A DNA stretch of 13,531 bases from Alphaproteobacteria bacterium UBA6149 (GTDB lineage Bacteria > Pseudomonadota > Alphaproteobacteria > Rickettsiales > UBA998). Positions 1 through 7,205 of this stretch are shown here, one piece after another (within the stretch, counting starts at the first letter, position 1; every line of letters starts with the position of its first letter). The DNA lies in NCBI GenBank assembly GCA_002423155.1, contig DIUV01000059.1, positions 1-13,531 of the forward strand, written 5' to 3'. A program made the translations under genes and the position numbers. The notes under the pieces were generated by a model that did not search any database, was not told the origin of the DNA, and worked only from the letters and a program-made list of their open reading frames with translations.

Positions 1-56
1 AATACATCATAAACTGGCAGTATTGTTGGTGTAAATATAACAGCAGCTTATTTTCC

Positions 57-95
57 TTGGACAGTAGTGTGCCTGCGCAGGAATGACGACGGAGA
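57..95 (-). repeat. Short palindromic intergenic repeat (deleted form)
   Basis: This 39-base segment contains the perfect 10-base palindrome CCTGCGCAGG (72-81). Read on the minus strand it matches the two ends of the 100-base repeat at 13376-13475 exactly, but lacks the 61 bases between them. The junction falls at a 3-base GCA shared by both sides. It is therefore an internal-deletion derivative of the same repeat, in opposite orientation. The rest of 1-159 is AT-rich and shows no gene I can support. Confidence 0.8.
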
Positions 96-159
96 CAATG
101 CCTTTGTTTGTTATATTTCAATAAAAACAAAAAATGTCGGGTAGTGTGGTTTCTTATAT

Positions 160-1095
160 TTACTTTAAAGGATGCGCATTCTTATACGATTCCAACAGTC
201 GTTGCGCATCTACATGCGTATATCTTTGCGTAGTGGATAAGCTCTCATGCCCCAGTAATTCCTGAATATCACGCAAATTTGCGCCCGCACTCAGCAAATG
301 GGTGGCGAAGGAGTGGCGCATGGCGTGGGGGGTGCTGTGTTCGGGTAGATTCAAGCTAATGCGTAGTTTTTGCAAATGCCGCTGAAACACCGCGGGTTGC
401 AGAATTTTCCCCCGTTCACCATAAAAAAGCATAGTTTTATTAGTACGCTTTTGCAAATGCGGACAGGCGGCAATATATTCCTCCAACGCTCGCAAAACCA
501 TATTCAGCAAGGGAACTTCGCGTTGTTTGTTGCGTTTACCCGTAACCCGTAGAACCTTGTCCGAAATATCTTCCCAGCGAATATTTAGCGCCTCGGAAAT
601 CCGTAATCCACAACCATAAAGCAATAATAACAATGCTTTATCGCGCAATTCCACCCAATCCACTCTCGCGAGAAAATCCGAGGTTTCCAACAAGGAAAAA
701 ACCTGTTCTTCCCGCATAGCTTTGGGCGCGGAAACTGGAACCCTTAAGGGAGAAAACGCAAACACCGCAGAATTTTCCACCTGCGCAGTTCTTTTCAAAA
801 ACCGATAAAAATTCCGCAGCGAAGACAAAGCCCGCCGATTCGAAGTCGCCGACAATTTCCGCGCCGCTCGCCCTGCAATCCACGCACGTAATTGCGGAAT
901 ATCTACTTGTATCAAATGGGTTTTTTCTAACTCCGCCCCTTCGCTATGTGCGAGAAAAACTAAAAAATCTTCTACATCATGGCTATAGGCTAACAAAGTT
1001 TTATCAGAAAATCTTTTGACATGGGTAAGCCAGTTTTGCCATTCGGTAAGTGCGGTTTTTAGGGGGAGGGTGAGGTGTAAAAATGCTTTATTCAT
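160..1095 (-). CDS. xerC: Tyrosine recombinase XerC
   Basis: This 311-aa site-specific recombinase acts in the cytoplasm with XerD at the chromosomal dif site to resolve chromosome dimers before division. The N-terminal SAM-like core-binding domain covers roughly residues 14-105 and the catalytic domain roughly 125-305. All six expected active-site residues are visible: Arg165 in GLRISEAL, Lys187 in TGKRNK, His257 and Arg260 in TPHAMRHSFATHLL, His283 in LLGHESLSTTQ and the nucleophile Tyr292 in RYTHV. The length is normal for the family. The TPHA(M/F)RHSFATHLL and QELLGHxSLSTTQ wording favours XerC over XerD, though the paralogue call is the less certain part. The start ATG overlaps the end of a 49-aa ORF by 8 bases and has no strong ribosome binding site of its own, which suggests translational coupling. 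No dif-like site was recognised in the window. Confidence 0.93.
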   Translation of the reverse strand: MNKAFLHLTLPLKTALTEWQNWLTHVKRFSDKTLLAYSHDVEDFLVFLAHSEGAELEKTHLIQVDIPQLRAWIAGRAARKLSATSNRRALSSLRNFYRFLKRTAQVENSAVFAFSPLRVPVSAPKAMREEQVFSLLETSDFLARVDWVELRDKALLLLLYGCGLRISEALNIRWEDISDKVLRVTGKRNKQREVPLLNMVLRALEEYIAACPHLQKRTNKTMLFYGERGKILQPAVFQRHLQKLRISLNLPEHSTPHAMRHSFATHLLSAGANLRDIQELLGHESLSTTQRYTHVDAQRLLESYKNAHPLK

Positions 1096-1237
1096 CGGCA
1101 GGTTTTATCTGTATTTCTCGCAACCGCATTAATTGCTTGTCGAAAAAATCTTTTGCTAAGGGCAGGGTAGGGGAATTATGTGCACGAACCAACATATTGG
1201 CTATTTCGTCTTCCCAAAGTTGATTTTCTTTTTCCAT
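1088..1237 (-). CDS. Small hypothetical protein (49 aa) coupled to xerC
   Basis: This 49-codon ORF begins MEKENQLWEDEIANMLV and ends EIQIKPADE. It is charged and predicted largely helical, with no signal peptide or membrane segment. Its TAA lies inside the ATGAATAA that starts xerC, giving an 8-base overlap typical of translationally coupled genes. An AAGG-like sequence lies about 14 bases upstream of the ATG, which is rather far. I do not recognise the family. The overlap and ordinary amino-acid composition make it more likely real than chance, but the short length limits confidence. It would be the first gene of a two-gene xerC transcript. Confidence 0.5.
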   Translation of the reverse strand: MEKENQLWEDEIANMLVRAHNSPTLPLAKDFFDKQLMRLREIQIKPADE

Positions 1238-1253
1238 AAATTATCATTATCCC

Positions 1254-1282
1254 TTGCCTTCGTTGTAGTATAAACTTTAAAT
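1254..1282 (+). promoter_or_regulatory. Possible mutL promoter in divergent intergenic region
   Basis: The 88-base gap between the two divergent genes must hold promoters for both directions. For mutL the best match is TTGCCT (1254-1259), a 17-base spacer and TTAAAT (1277-1282). Each hexamer is only a partial match to the sigma70 consensus. On the minus strand a TATACT-like sequence occurs, but no convincing -35 lies at the right distance. Confidence 0.3.
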
Positions 1283-1325
1283 ATCGTCCAGCAGGCATTT
1301 TTTAATCCACATTAGGGCTATTATT

Positions 1326-3134
1326 TTGACTACCAAAATTCGTCTTTTACCTCCCACAACTATCAATCGCATTGCCGCTGGGGAAGTGGTGGAGCGTCCT
1401 GCCTCGGTTATTAAAGAATTAATTGAAAATTCTTTAGATGCCGGCGCAACCCAGATAGATATTCATTTAGAAGGTGGGGGCAAGCGGTTGATTGCGGTGC
1501 GTGATAATGGTTGTGGTATGAGCAAGCAAGAGCTTTCTTTGGCGATATTGCGACATGCAACCTCTAAACTACCTGATGACGATTTATTGCATATTACGCA
1601 ACTTGGCTTTCGTGGCGAGGCATTGCCTTCAATTGGGTCGGTCAGTCGTTTAACATTAAGCAGTCGCACTGCTAATGCTGATTCTGGTTTGTCTGATTCT
1701 GGTTGGGCAATTCATATAGAGGGGGGGGCGGCGAGTGAGCCTATGCCTGCCGCTTTGGAAAAAGGCACTTTAGTGGAGGTGCGTGATTTGTTTTTTGCCA
1801 CTCCTGCGCGGTTAGGTTTTTTGAAAAGTGAACGTTCAGAAAATGAGGCAGTGCAGGATATGGTTGAGCGTCTGGCGATGACGCGGGCAGATATTGGCTT
1901 TAACTTAAATATTGATGGTAAGCGTAAATTAGCTCTTAATGCGGAACCTATTTTGGCGCGGTTGGCGCGTTTATTGGGCAAGCAATTTACCGATAATGCC
2001 CTGTCTTTAGAATATATGCGCGATAATAACCGTCTTTATGGTTTTTGCGCTTTGCCGACCTATAACCGTGGCACCTCTGCGTTTCAGTATTTGTTTGTTA
2101 ATGGGCGCGCGGTGAAAGACCGTTTATTGCTGGGTTGTTTACGTGCTGCTTATCAGGATTTTCTGGCGCGAGATCGGCATCCTGTCGTAGCGCTTTATTT
2201 AGATTTGCCGCCCGAGGAGGTGGATGTAAATGTGCATCCTGCCAAAACCGAGGTGCGTTTTCGCGATGCCGCAGGGGTGCGAAGCTTGCTGATTGGTGGT
2301 TTGCGCAATGCGTTGCAGGCTAATGCGCACCGCGCTTCTACTACGGTTGCCGATTCAGCCTTGGCGGCAGCACAAGTTAGCAGTTTAAGCCGCCGGGCTT
2401 ATAATTATGCGCCATCCCCCCAAGCTTCTAATTCCTTGCGTGAGCATGCTTTTGCTTTTCAGCATAAATTAGATATTGTTGCGCCAGTGCAAGCTCGTGA
2501 GCCAGAGCAATCTCGTGAGAATGTGAGTTCAGAAATAGTCGAACCCTCGCCAGATTATCCTTTAGGTGCAGCCAGCGCACAATTACACAGCACTTATATT
2601 ATCAGCCAAACTAATGATGGAATCGTAATTGTTGATCAGCATGCCGCGCATGAAAGATTGGTTTATGAAGCTTTGAAAAAAGGGTTTGAAAATAACAATC
2701 TGCCCCGGCAAATGTTGTTGATACCTGAAATTGTCGAATTAGAAGAAAAATCTGTGCGCGCATTGTTGGATTATCAGGAAGATTTAGCTAAATTAGGGCT
2801 GATAATCGAAGATTTTGGCGGCAATACTATTGTGGTGCGTGAAATACCTGCCTTGTTGGGCGAAGTAAACACCCATAATTTATTACGTAATCTTGCTGAT
2901 GATGTGAGTGAATATGGGGGCATAATTTCTTTGAAAGAAAAACTAGAGGAAATTTGTGCAAGTATAGCTTGTCATGGGAGTGTGCGAGCCGGGCGTAAAT
3001 TGCAAATTGCAGAAATGAATGCGCTTTTGCGGCAAATGGAAGCAACGCCCCATTCTGGGCAATGTAATCATGGTCGCCCCACTTATGTGGAATTAAAATT
3101 AAAAGATATAGAAAAATTATTTGGAAGAATATAG
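1326..3134 (+). CDS. mutL: DNA mismatch repair protein MutL (endonuclease type)
   Basis: MutL (602 aa) is the ATPase that couples MutS mismatch recognition to strand removal. The N-terminal GHKL ATPase carries KELIENSLDAGA (Glu31, Asn35), DNGCGM (60-65), RHATSKL and GFRGEAL (94-100). The transducer domain includes VNVHPAKTEVRF near residue 305. After a low-complexity linker (about 330-410) the dimerisation/nuclease domain has DQHAAHERLVYE near 436, matching the metal-binding endonuclease motif DQHA(X)2E(X)4E. ACHGSVRAG and the terminal CNHGRPTYVEL complete that site. This is the self-nicking MutL type used by bacteria without MutH. Translation starts at TTG, supported by AGGG at 1314-1317, eight bases upstream. 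No in-frame ATG is available before the conserved RLLPPTTINRIAAGEV segment. A run of eight G (1721-1728) lies in the coding sequence. The purU ATG follows 61 bases after the stop. Confidence 0.97.
   Translation: MTTKIRLLPPTTINRIAAGEVVERPASVIKELIENSLDAGATQIDIHLEGGGKRLIAVRDNGCGMSKQELSLAILRHATSKLPDDDLLHITQLGFRGEALPSIGSVSRLTLSSRTANADSGLSDSGWAIHIEGGAASEPMPAALEKGTLVEVRDLFFATPARLGFLKSERSENEAVQDMVERLAMTRADIGFNLNIDGKRKLALNAEPILARLARLLGKQFTDNALSLEYMRDNNRLYGFCALPTYNRGTSAFQYLFVNGRAVKDRLLLGCLRAAYQDFLARDRHPVVALYLDLPPEEVDVNVHPAKTEVRFRDAAGVRSLLIGGLRNALQANAHRASTTVADSALAAAQVSSLSRRAYNYAPSPQASNSLREHAFAFQHKLDIVAPVQAREPEQSRENVSSEIVEPSPDYPLGAASAQLHSTYIISQTNDGIVIVDQHAAHERLVYEALKKGFENNNLPRQMLLIPEIVELEEKSVRALLDYQEDLAKLGLIIEDFGGNTIVVREIPALLGEVNTHNLLRNLADDVSEYGGIISLKEKLEEICASIACHGSVRAGRKLQIAEMNALLRQMEATPHSGQCNHGRPTYVELKLKDIEKLFGRI
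1721..1728 (+). repeat. G8 homopolymer inside mutL
   Basis: Eight consecutive G encode the Gly-Gly-Ala stretch around residue 133 of MutL, within the ATPase domain. A gain or loss of one base would frameshift the protein early. Confidence 0.9.
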
Positions 3135-3195
3135 AAGTGGTTTAATTAATGATTTGGTAAAAACCACAGCATCAAACAGGACACCATTTAAAGAT

Positions 3196-4059
3196 ATGCA
3201 AAATAATTCATACATTCTTACCGTATCCTGCCGCGATGTGCGCGGTATTGTTGCCGCCGTTGCTGGGTTTATTTCCTCGCTAGATGGTTTTATTATCGAA
3301 GCCAGTCAGTTTGGGGATCCCGTTACGGAGCAATTTTTCCAGCGTATTTATTTTTCTGCTGGGGCGGCCACTCCTGCTTATGAGGAAATAAAAAAACGCT
3401 TTGCCGATGAAGTGGGTATCCCTTTTGCAATGAATTTTCATCTGCACGATATGAGCAAAAAGGCGCAAACTTTGTTGATGGTATCCAAATTTGACCATTG
3501 TTTGAATGATTTATTGCATCGTCATCAAGTGGGCAGCTTGCCCATGGATATTCCAGCCGTGGTTTCTAACCATGAAGATTGTCGCGCGTTGGTGGAATGG
3601 CATAATATTCCTTTTTATTATTTTCCATTAATTAGTGCCGACAAAAAGTCCGAGCAAGAAGCGAAAACGTGGGATATTGTACAAAAACATAAAATAGAGT
3701 TGGTGGTTCTAGCTCGTTATATGCAAGTGCTTTCCGCAGATTTATGCACTAAACTCGCAGGCAAAGCGATTAATATTCATCATTCTTTTTTGCCCAGCTT
3801 TAAGGGGGCGCGTCCTTATCATCAGGCACATGCACGCGGAGTTAAACTAATTGGGGCTACCGCTCATTATGTTACGGATGATTTAGATGAGGGTCCGATT
3901 ATTGAGCAGGAAGTAATTTCGGTAGATCATACTCATTCGCCTGAAGATTTTGTGGCGGTGGGGCGCGATATTGAAAGCCGCGTACTGGCACGAGCGGTGA
4001 AATATCATATTGAGCACCGAGTGTTACTTAATGGAACGCGAACTGTGGTTTTTAAATAA
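3196..4059 (+). CDS. purU: Formyltetrahydrofolate deformylase PurU
   Basis: PurU (287 aa from this start) hydrolyses 10-formyltetrahydrofolate to tetrahydrofolate and formate, balancing one-carbon pools and supplying formate for purine synthesis. The N-terminal ACT domain (about 5-85, SCRDVRGIVAAVAGF) is the regulatory part. The C-terminal formyltransferase-fold domain (about 92-280) carries AINIHHSFLPSFKGARPYHQ, with Asn193 and His195 in the catalytic position, and TDDLDEGPII with Asp231, the Asn-His-Asp set of this family. The frame is open upstream to a TTG at 3121 that overlaps mutL. I chose ATG 3196 because the extra 25 residues resemble no known PurU and the shorter form has the family's usual length and N-terminus. 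It is probably co-transcribed with mutL, 61 bases upstream, and yggT, 21 bases downstream. Confidence 0.95.
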   Translation: MQNNSYILTVSCRDVRGIVAAVAGFISSLDGFIIEASQFGDPVTEQFFQRIYFSAGAATPAYEEIKKRFADEVGIPFAMNFHLHDMSKKAQTLLMVSKFDHCLNDLLHRHQVGSLPMDIPAVVSNHEDCRALVEWHNIPFYYFPLISADKKSEQEAKTWDIVQKHKIELVVLARYMQVLSADLCTKLAGKAINIHHSFLPSFKGARPYHQAHARGVKLIGATAHYVTDDLDEGPIIEQEVISVDHTHSPEDFVAVGRDIESRVLARAVKYHIEHRVLLNGTRTVVFK

Positions 4060-4067
4060 AGTTTTAT

Positions 4068-4073
4068 AGGAGG
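4068..4073 (+). promoter_or_regulatory. Strong Shine-Dalgarno AGGAGG for yggT
   Basis: A perfect AGGAGG lies seven bases before ATG 4081. It is the strongest ribosome binding site in the window and fixes that start. Confidence 0.85.
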
Positions 4074-4080
4074 AATTTTT

Positions 4081-4353
4081 ATGCACCCGTTAGTTTATTT
4101 ACTGGTCTCGGCGATTGATCTTTATAAAACCATTGTTTTTGCACAAGTGGTGTTGAGCTTGCTGCTTAGTTTTAACATCGTAAATTTATATCACCCTTTA
4201 GTGAGCAAAATATCTTACGCTCTGAACAAGTTAGTTGAGCCGGTGCTGCGCCCAATTCGCGATGCTTTACCCAATCTCGGAATTGATATTTCGCCAATTA
4301 TTCTTATCTTGCTACTGCAATTTGCACAACATGCGCTGGCTTACTACTTTTAG
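4081..4353 (+). CDS. YggT family membrane protein
   Basis: This 90-aa integral membrane protein has two hydrophobic segments, about residues 4-32 and 67-88. Between them is the family signature EPVLRPIRDALPNLGIDISPI (from about residue 53), the conserved loop with PIR and a Gly-Ile-Asp-Ser-Pro-type motif. YggT proteins lie in the cytoplasmic membrane. They have been linked to osmotic tolerance and, in Gram-positives, to cell division (YlmG), but the molecular role is not established. The length is normal for the one-unit form. It follows purU by 21 bases, so it probably shares its transcript, and has its own excellent ribosome binding site. The two genes that often follow yggT in related bacteria are absent. 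Confidence 0.9.
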   Translation: MHPLVYLLVSAIDLYKTIVFAQVVLSLLLSFNIVNLYHPLVSKISYALNKLVEPVLRPIRDALPNLGIDISPIILILLLQFAQHALAYYF

Positions 4354-4372
4354 TAGGTGTTGATTGGTTTTG

Positions 4373-4407
4373 TTAACCTTATCTTAATGTTTTTAATTTA
4401 AGGTTAA
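4373..4407. repeat. Inverted repeat TTAACCTTA / TAAGGTTAA
   Basis: A perfect 9-base inverted repeat (4373-4381 and 4399-4407) has a 17-base AT-rich spacer and lies upstream of the broken ORF at 4431. It has no T-run after the second arm, so it is not a standard terminator. A dyad operator or chance in AT-rich DNA are both possible. Confidence 0.4.
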
Positions 4408-4430
4408 TAAAATCAATTAAGGATAAATTT

Positions 4431-4712
4431 ATGGCAAATTTTGTGGATTATATGCGGTCGCTATTTCCGGTGGTAACCAATGCGGATAGTGATGGTTCAA
4501 TACAAGTGCCACCAAGAGTAACTAATGAAGTGCAAAGAGCCTGTCCCGACCTGTTACGTGAAGAAGCTTTAGCAATTGCGCGGTAAGCAATGGGCGAGTT
4601 GGCAGATAAAGGCGTTCGTGGTGAGGTAAATGTAATAACGGAAATAGCTAGCAGCGGAGTAAGTTGCTCAGTTCCAGATGTGAGAACCGCAAGCACAGAC
4701 CTGGAAAGATAA
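4431..4712 (+). pseudogene. Small ORF interrupted by in-frame TAA
   Basis: From ATG 4431, preceded by AAGGATAA about five bases upstream, 51 codons are open (MANFVDYMRSLFPVVTNADS to LLREEALAIAR) and end at TAA 4584-4586. The same frame then stays open for 41 more codons (AMGELADKGVRGEV to TASTDLER) and stops at TAA 4710-4712. Both halves have ordinary composition and together would make a soluble protein of about 93 aa. The simplest reading is one gene broken by a single substitution, for example a CAA or AAA codon changed to TAA. Alternatives are two tiny genes, the second starting at ATG 4590, or a sequencing error. I recognise no family. If the ORF is not real, 4354-4804 is simply a long intergenic region. 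Confidence 0.45.
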
Positions 4713-4804
4713 AATTTTCAAATAATTTGCCAAGTTCTATTTGCACTATACTTTTACTAGAACATCTTATAACATAACAATAATAAATATTAAGCAGGCA
4801 GTAA

Positions 4805-5143
4805 ATGACTGAATTAAACCGTTCTGAGCGTATGCTCGCTGAAAAAACCGTTTGTGTACTATTAGTGCGCGGAGAAAGCCCTGAGGGCACTCCCATTTAC
4901 GCCTATTTAGCTGTGCGAGCGGATAGATTATCAGAATTTATGATTGCTCAGCAGGGCGAAAGCTTTTCTCCAGAGGATTATGGCGTGATTATTGCCTCGG
5001 GCGAGGGTGAGCCTGACGATGAAGTGCGCGCAAGAATGGAAGGCGAATATAATTTTAATCATAGCATGATGCTAGACGTTCAAGGCGCAGACCAAGCTCA
5101 AGAGATGATCCACGCATTGGTAAAAACTCAACCCTCTACCTAA
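4805..5143 (+). CDS. Hypothetical protein, 112 aa, upstream of murG
   Basis: This soluble 112-aa protein has no signal peptide or membrane segment and I do not recognise its family. The first half reads like a beta-rich domain (KTVCVLLVRG, TPIYAYLAVRADRLSEFM), followed by EDYGVIIASGEGEPDDEVRARM and a helical C-terminus (DQAQEMIHALVK). GC content and codon use look like those of its neighbours. The ATG has a plausible GCAGG just upstream and the stop lies eight bases before murG, so the two are almost certainly co-transcribed. Upstream, GTTCTA (4734-4739) and TAGAAC (4758-4763) form a weak inverted repeat. No role can be inferred beyond the murG linkage. Confidence 0.8.
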   Translation: MTELNRSERMLAEKTVCVLLVRGESPEGTPIYAYLAVRADRLSEFMIAQQGESFSPEDYGVIIASGEGEPDDEVRARMEGEYNFNHSMMLDVQGADQAQEMIHALVKTQPST

Positions 5144-5151
5144 TAAAGATA

Positions 5152-6252
5152 ATGACTAAACATATTATATTAGCCGCAGGCGGCACAGGCGGACATTTAT
5201 TCCCAGCGGAAGCTTTGGCGGAAGAATTACTCAAACAAAAATTTCAAGTGTCACTATTTACCGATGCAAGATTTTCTGGCTATGAAGCCGCTGGAATGAA
5301 GGGCATGTTAGCAGAAATCCCCGTGTTTTCCGTGCGAGCTGGAACTTTGGGCAAGAGTTTGCGCAGCCGTATCAACGGTTTTTTAAATATGGGGCTGGGT
5401 ATTTTACAGGCGCGAAAATTATTAAAGAAAATGCAGCCTGCTGTAGTGGTTGGTTTTGGTGGCTATCCTTCATTTCCCACAGTATTTGCGGCGAGTTTGC
5501 TGGGCATTCCCACGATTATTCATGAACAAAATGCCATTTTAGGAAAAGCTAACCGCGTGCTCGCCTCACGGGTTACCAATATTGCCACCTCTATTCGCGA
5601 TACGGGATTGATGCGCCCAGAGAATATCAATAAATGCAAGTTAGTCGGCAATCCTGTACGCTCCGCCATCCGCGCCCTGCATGATGTGCCTTATCCCCAA
5701 CTAACCCAAGATGGAGTAATGCGGGTTTTGGTTACCGGCGGCAGCCAAGGAGCGCATATATTTAGTGATGTGGTTCCTCAAAGCATTGCTTTATTACCGG
5801 AGAATCTCCGTCAACGTTTGCGCATTGATCAGCAAGCTCGCGTTGAGGATATGGAAAAAACTCGTAAATATTATAAAGATATTGGCGTGAATGCCGATTT
5901 ATCCCCCTTTTTCAATGATGTGCCTGCGCGTTTGGCTTCTGCGCATTTGGTAATTGCTCGCTCCGGTGCTTCTACCATCGCCGAATTAACTTGTGCCGGT
6001 CGCCCCACCATTCTGGTTCCTTTACCTAACTCGGCGGATGACCACCAAACCGCCAATGCCATGGCAGTAGAAGATGCTGGTGGCGGCTGGGTAATGCCCC
6101 AAGACGGCTTCACGCCTGAAGCATTGGCCGCAAGGTTGGAAGCTTTTTTGACTCTACCCGAAAGCTTAGAACGCGCGGCAGAAAATATCCGTTCATTGGG
6201 AAAACCGCAAGCGGCGGTTAATTTAGCACAATTGGTTAAAACTAGCTTTTAA
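5152..6252 (+). CDS. murG: UDP-N-acetylglucosamine--N-acetylmuramyl-(pentapeptide) pyrophosphoryl-undecaprenol transferase MurG
   Basis: MurG (366 aa) adds GlcNAc to lipid I to form lipid II on the inner face of the cytoplasmic membrane, the last intracellular step of peptidoglycan synthesis. The N-terminal GT-B domain begins with the glycine loop GGTGGHLFPAEALAEEL (from about residue 10), then GFGGYPSFPTVFAA and HEQNAILGKANRVLA. The C-terminal, UDP-GlcNAc-binding domain has VTGGSQGAHIFSDVVP, SGASTIAEL, GRPTILVPLP and DDHQTANA. The length is normal. Its presence implies the organism makes peptidoglycan. Unusually, it is not next to ftsW, murC or murD, so the cluster is dispersed here. Its stop codon overlaps that of the convergent trxB by four bases, with no room for a terminator between them. 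Confidence 0.96.
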   Translation: MTKHIILAAGGTGGHLFPAEALAEELLKQKFQVSLFTDARFSGYEAAGMKGMLAEIPVFSVRAGTLGKSLRSRINGFLNMGLGILQARKLLKKMQPAVVVGFGGYPSFPTVFAASLLGIPTIIHEQNAILGKANRVLASRVTNIATSIRDTGLMRPENINKCKLVGNPVRSAIRALHDVPYPQLTQDGVMRVLVTGGSQGAHIFSDVVPQSIALLPENLRQRLRIDQQARVEDMEKTRKYYKDIGVNADLSPFFNDVPARLASAHLVIARSGASTIAELTCAGRPTILVPLPNSADDHQTANAMAVEDAGGGWVMPQDGFTPEALAARLEAFLTLPESLERAAENIRSLGKPQAAVNLAQLVKTSF

Positions 6253-7181
6253 CCCAAAAACCGTTCCGCCTCCAAAGCCGCCATACAACCTGTACCTGCT
6301 GCGGTAACTGCTTGACGGAATACGTGGTCTTGTACGTCGCCAGCGGCAAAAACGCCTTTTATATTCGTGGTGGTGCTGTCGGGTGCGGTAATTATATAAC
6401 CTGCTGCATCTAAATCTAGTTGACCCTTGAAAAGCTCCGTATTGGGCGTGTGTCCAATAGCTATAAACGCTCCATCTACTTTTAGTTCGGAAAATTCATT
6501 GGTCTTGGTTGAACGGAGTTTTATGCCGGTTAAGCTGGGGGGATTATCGGTGCCTAAGAATTCTTCAATCGCTGAGTCCCAGATTACGGAGATATTGGGT
6601 TTGGCAAATAAGCGCTCTTGCAGGATTTTTTCGGCGCGAAATTCATTGCGGCGATGCACTATGGTGACTTTTGCCGCTAGATTAGATAAAAATAATGCTT
6701 CTTCTACTGCGCTATTACCGCCGCCTAATACGGCAACTTCTTTTCCGCGAAAGAAAAATCCGTCGCAGGTGGCGCAGGCAGAAACGCCAAAATTTTTGAA
6801 TTTTTCTTCACTGGGAATGCCCAGCCAACGCGCACTGGCACCTGTACAGATAATCAAGGTTTCCCCAATATAAGTATCGCCCGATTCGCCTACGCACACA
6901 AATGGTCGTTTGGATAAATCAACGCTGACAATATAATCAGGCTTGATGTCTGTGCCTACATGCACGGCTTGTTTTTCCATTTGCTCCACCAGCCAAGGGC
7001 CTTGGATGGGATCAGCAAAACCGGGATAATTTTCTACATCGGTAGTGATGGTTAGCTGACCTCCCGGTTGCATGCCACTTACTAAAATTGGCTTCATACT
7101 CGCACGTGCCGCATAAATAGCCGCGCTATAACCTGCCGGGCCAGAACCGAGAATGAGGGCTTTAGTGTGGTAAGTGGTCAT
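6249..7181 (-). CDS. trxB: Thioredoxin-disulfide reductase TrxB
   Basis: TrxB (310 aa) is the cytoplasmic FAD enzyme that uses NADPH to reduce thioredoxin. The FAD-binding GSGPAGYSAAIYAARA starts at residue 12, the redox-active CATC is Cys136/Cys139 in the NADPH domain, the NADPH-binding GGGNSAVEEALFL starts at 153 with HRRNEFRA near 176, and the closing FAD motif is AAGDVQDHVFRQAVTAAG. The frame is open upstream into a palindromic repeat, but the true start is ATG 7181. It is preceded by AAGG eight bases away, begins MTTYHTKALILGSGPAG as in the family, and gives the normal length. Its partner ahpC lies upstream on the same strand, 252 bases away, and this enzyme probably feeds electrons through thioredoxin to that peroxiredoxin. 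It has a candidate promoter at 7204-7232. Confidence 0.96.
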   Translation of the reverse strand: MTTYHTKALILGSGPAGYSAAIYAARASMKPILVSGMQPGGQLTITTDVENYPGFADPIQGPWLVEQMEKQAVHVGTDIKPDYIVSVDLSKRPFVCVGESGDTYIGETLIICTGASARWLGIPSEEKFKNFGVSACATCDGFFFRGKEVAVLGGGNSAVEEALFLSNLAAKVTIVHRRNEFRAEKILQERLFAKPNISVIWDSAIEEFLGTDNPPSLTGIKLRSTKTNEFSELKVDGAFIAIGHTPNTELFKGQLDLDAAGYIITAPDSTTTNIKGVFAAGDVQDHVFRQAVTAAGTGCMAALEAERFLG

Positions 7182-7190
7182 GATTTTGCC

Positions 7191-7205
7191 TTTTTTTTGG
7201 GGGGG
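7191..7205 (-). repeat. C7A8 double homopolymer before trxB
   Basis: The plus strand reads eight T (7191-7198) then seven G (7199-7205). On the trxB sense strand this is seven C followed by eight A, running from the end of the -10-like element to the AAGG ribosome binding site. Such tracts are prone to length change and to transcript slippage. Confidence 0.85.

Noticed and set aside
1..56. Open frames at the window's left edge that might be the end or start of a neighbouring gene
   Set aside because: One frame runs into the repeat and stops, the other has an ATG-ATG near base 10 on the minus strand without a ribosome binding site. Too short to support either.
3121..3195. Longer N-terminus for purU starting at TTG 3121 inside mutL
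   Set aside because: The extra 25 residues are unlike any PurU start, and ATG 3196 gives the family's normal length and N-terminal ACT domain.
4448..4896. Two minus-strand ORFs of 82 codons over the broken small gene and the 112-aa gene
   Set aside because: They overlap each other and a well-supported plus-strand gene, lack ribosome binding sites and show no family features. They look like shadow frames.
6427..6873. 148-codon plus-strand ORF across trxB
   Set aside because: It is antisense to the conserved TrxB core and its Ser/Pro/Asn-rich translation is typical of a reverse-frame shadow.
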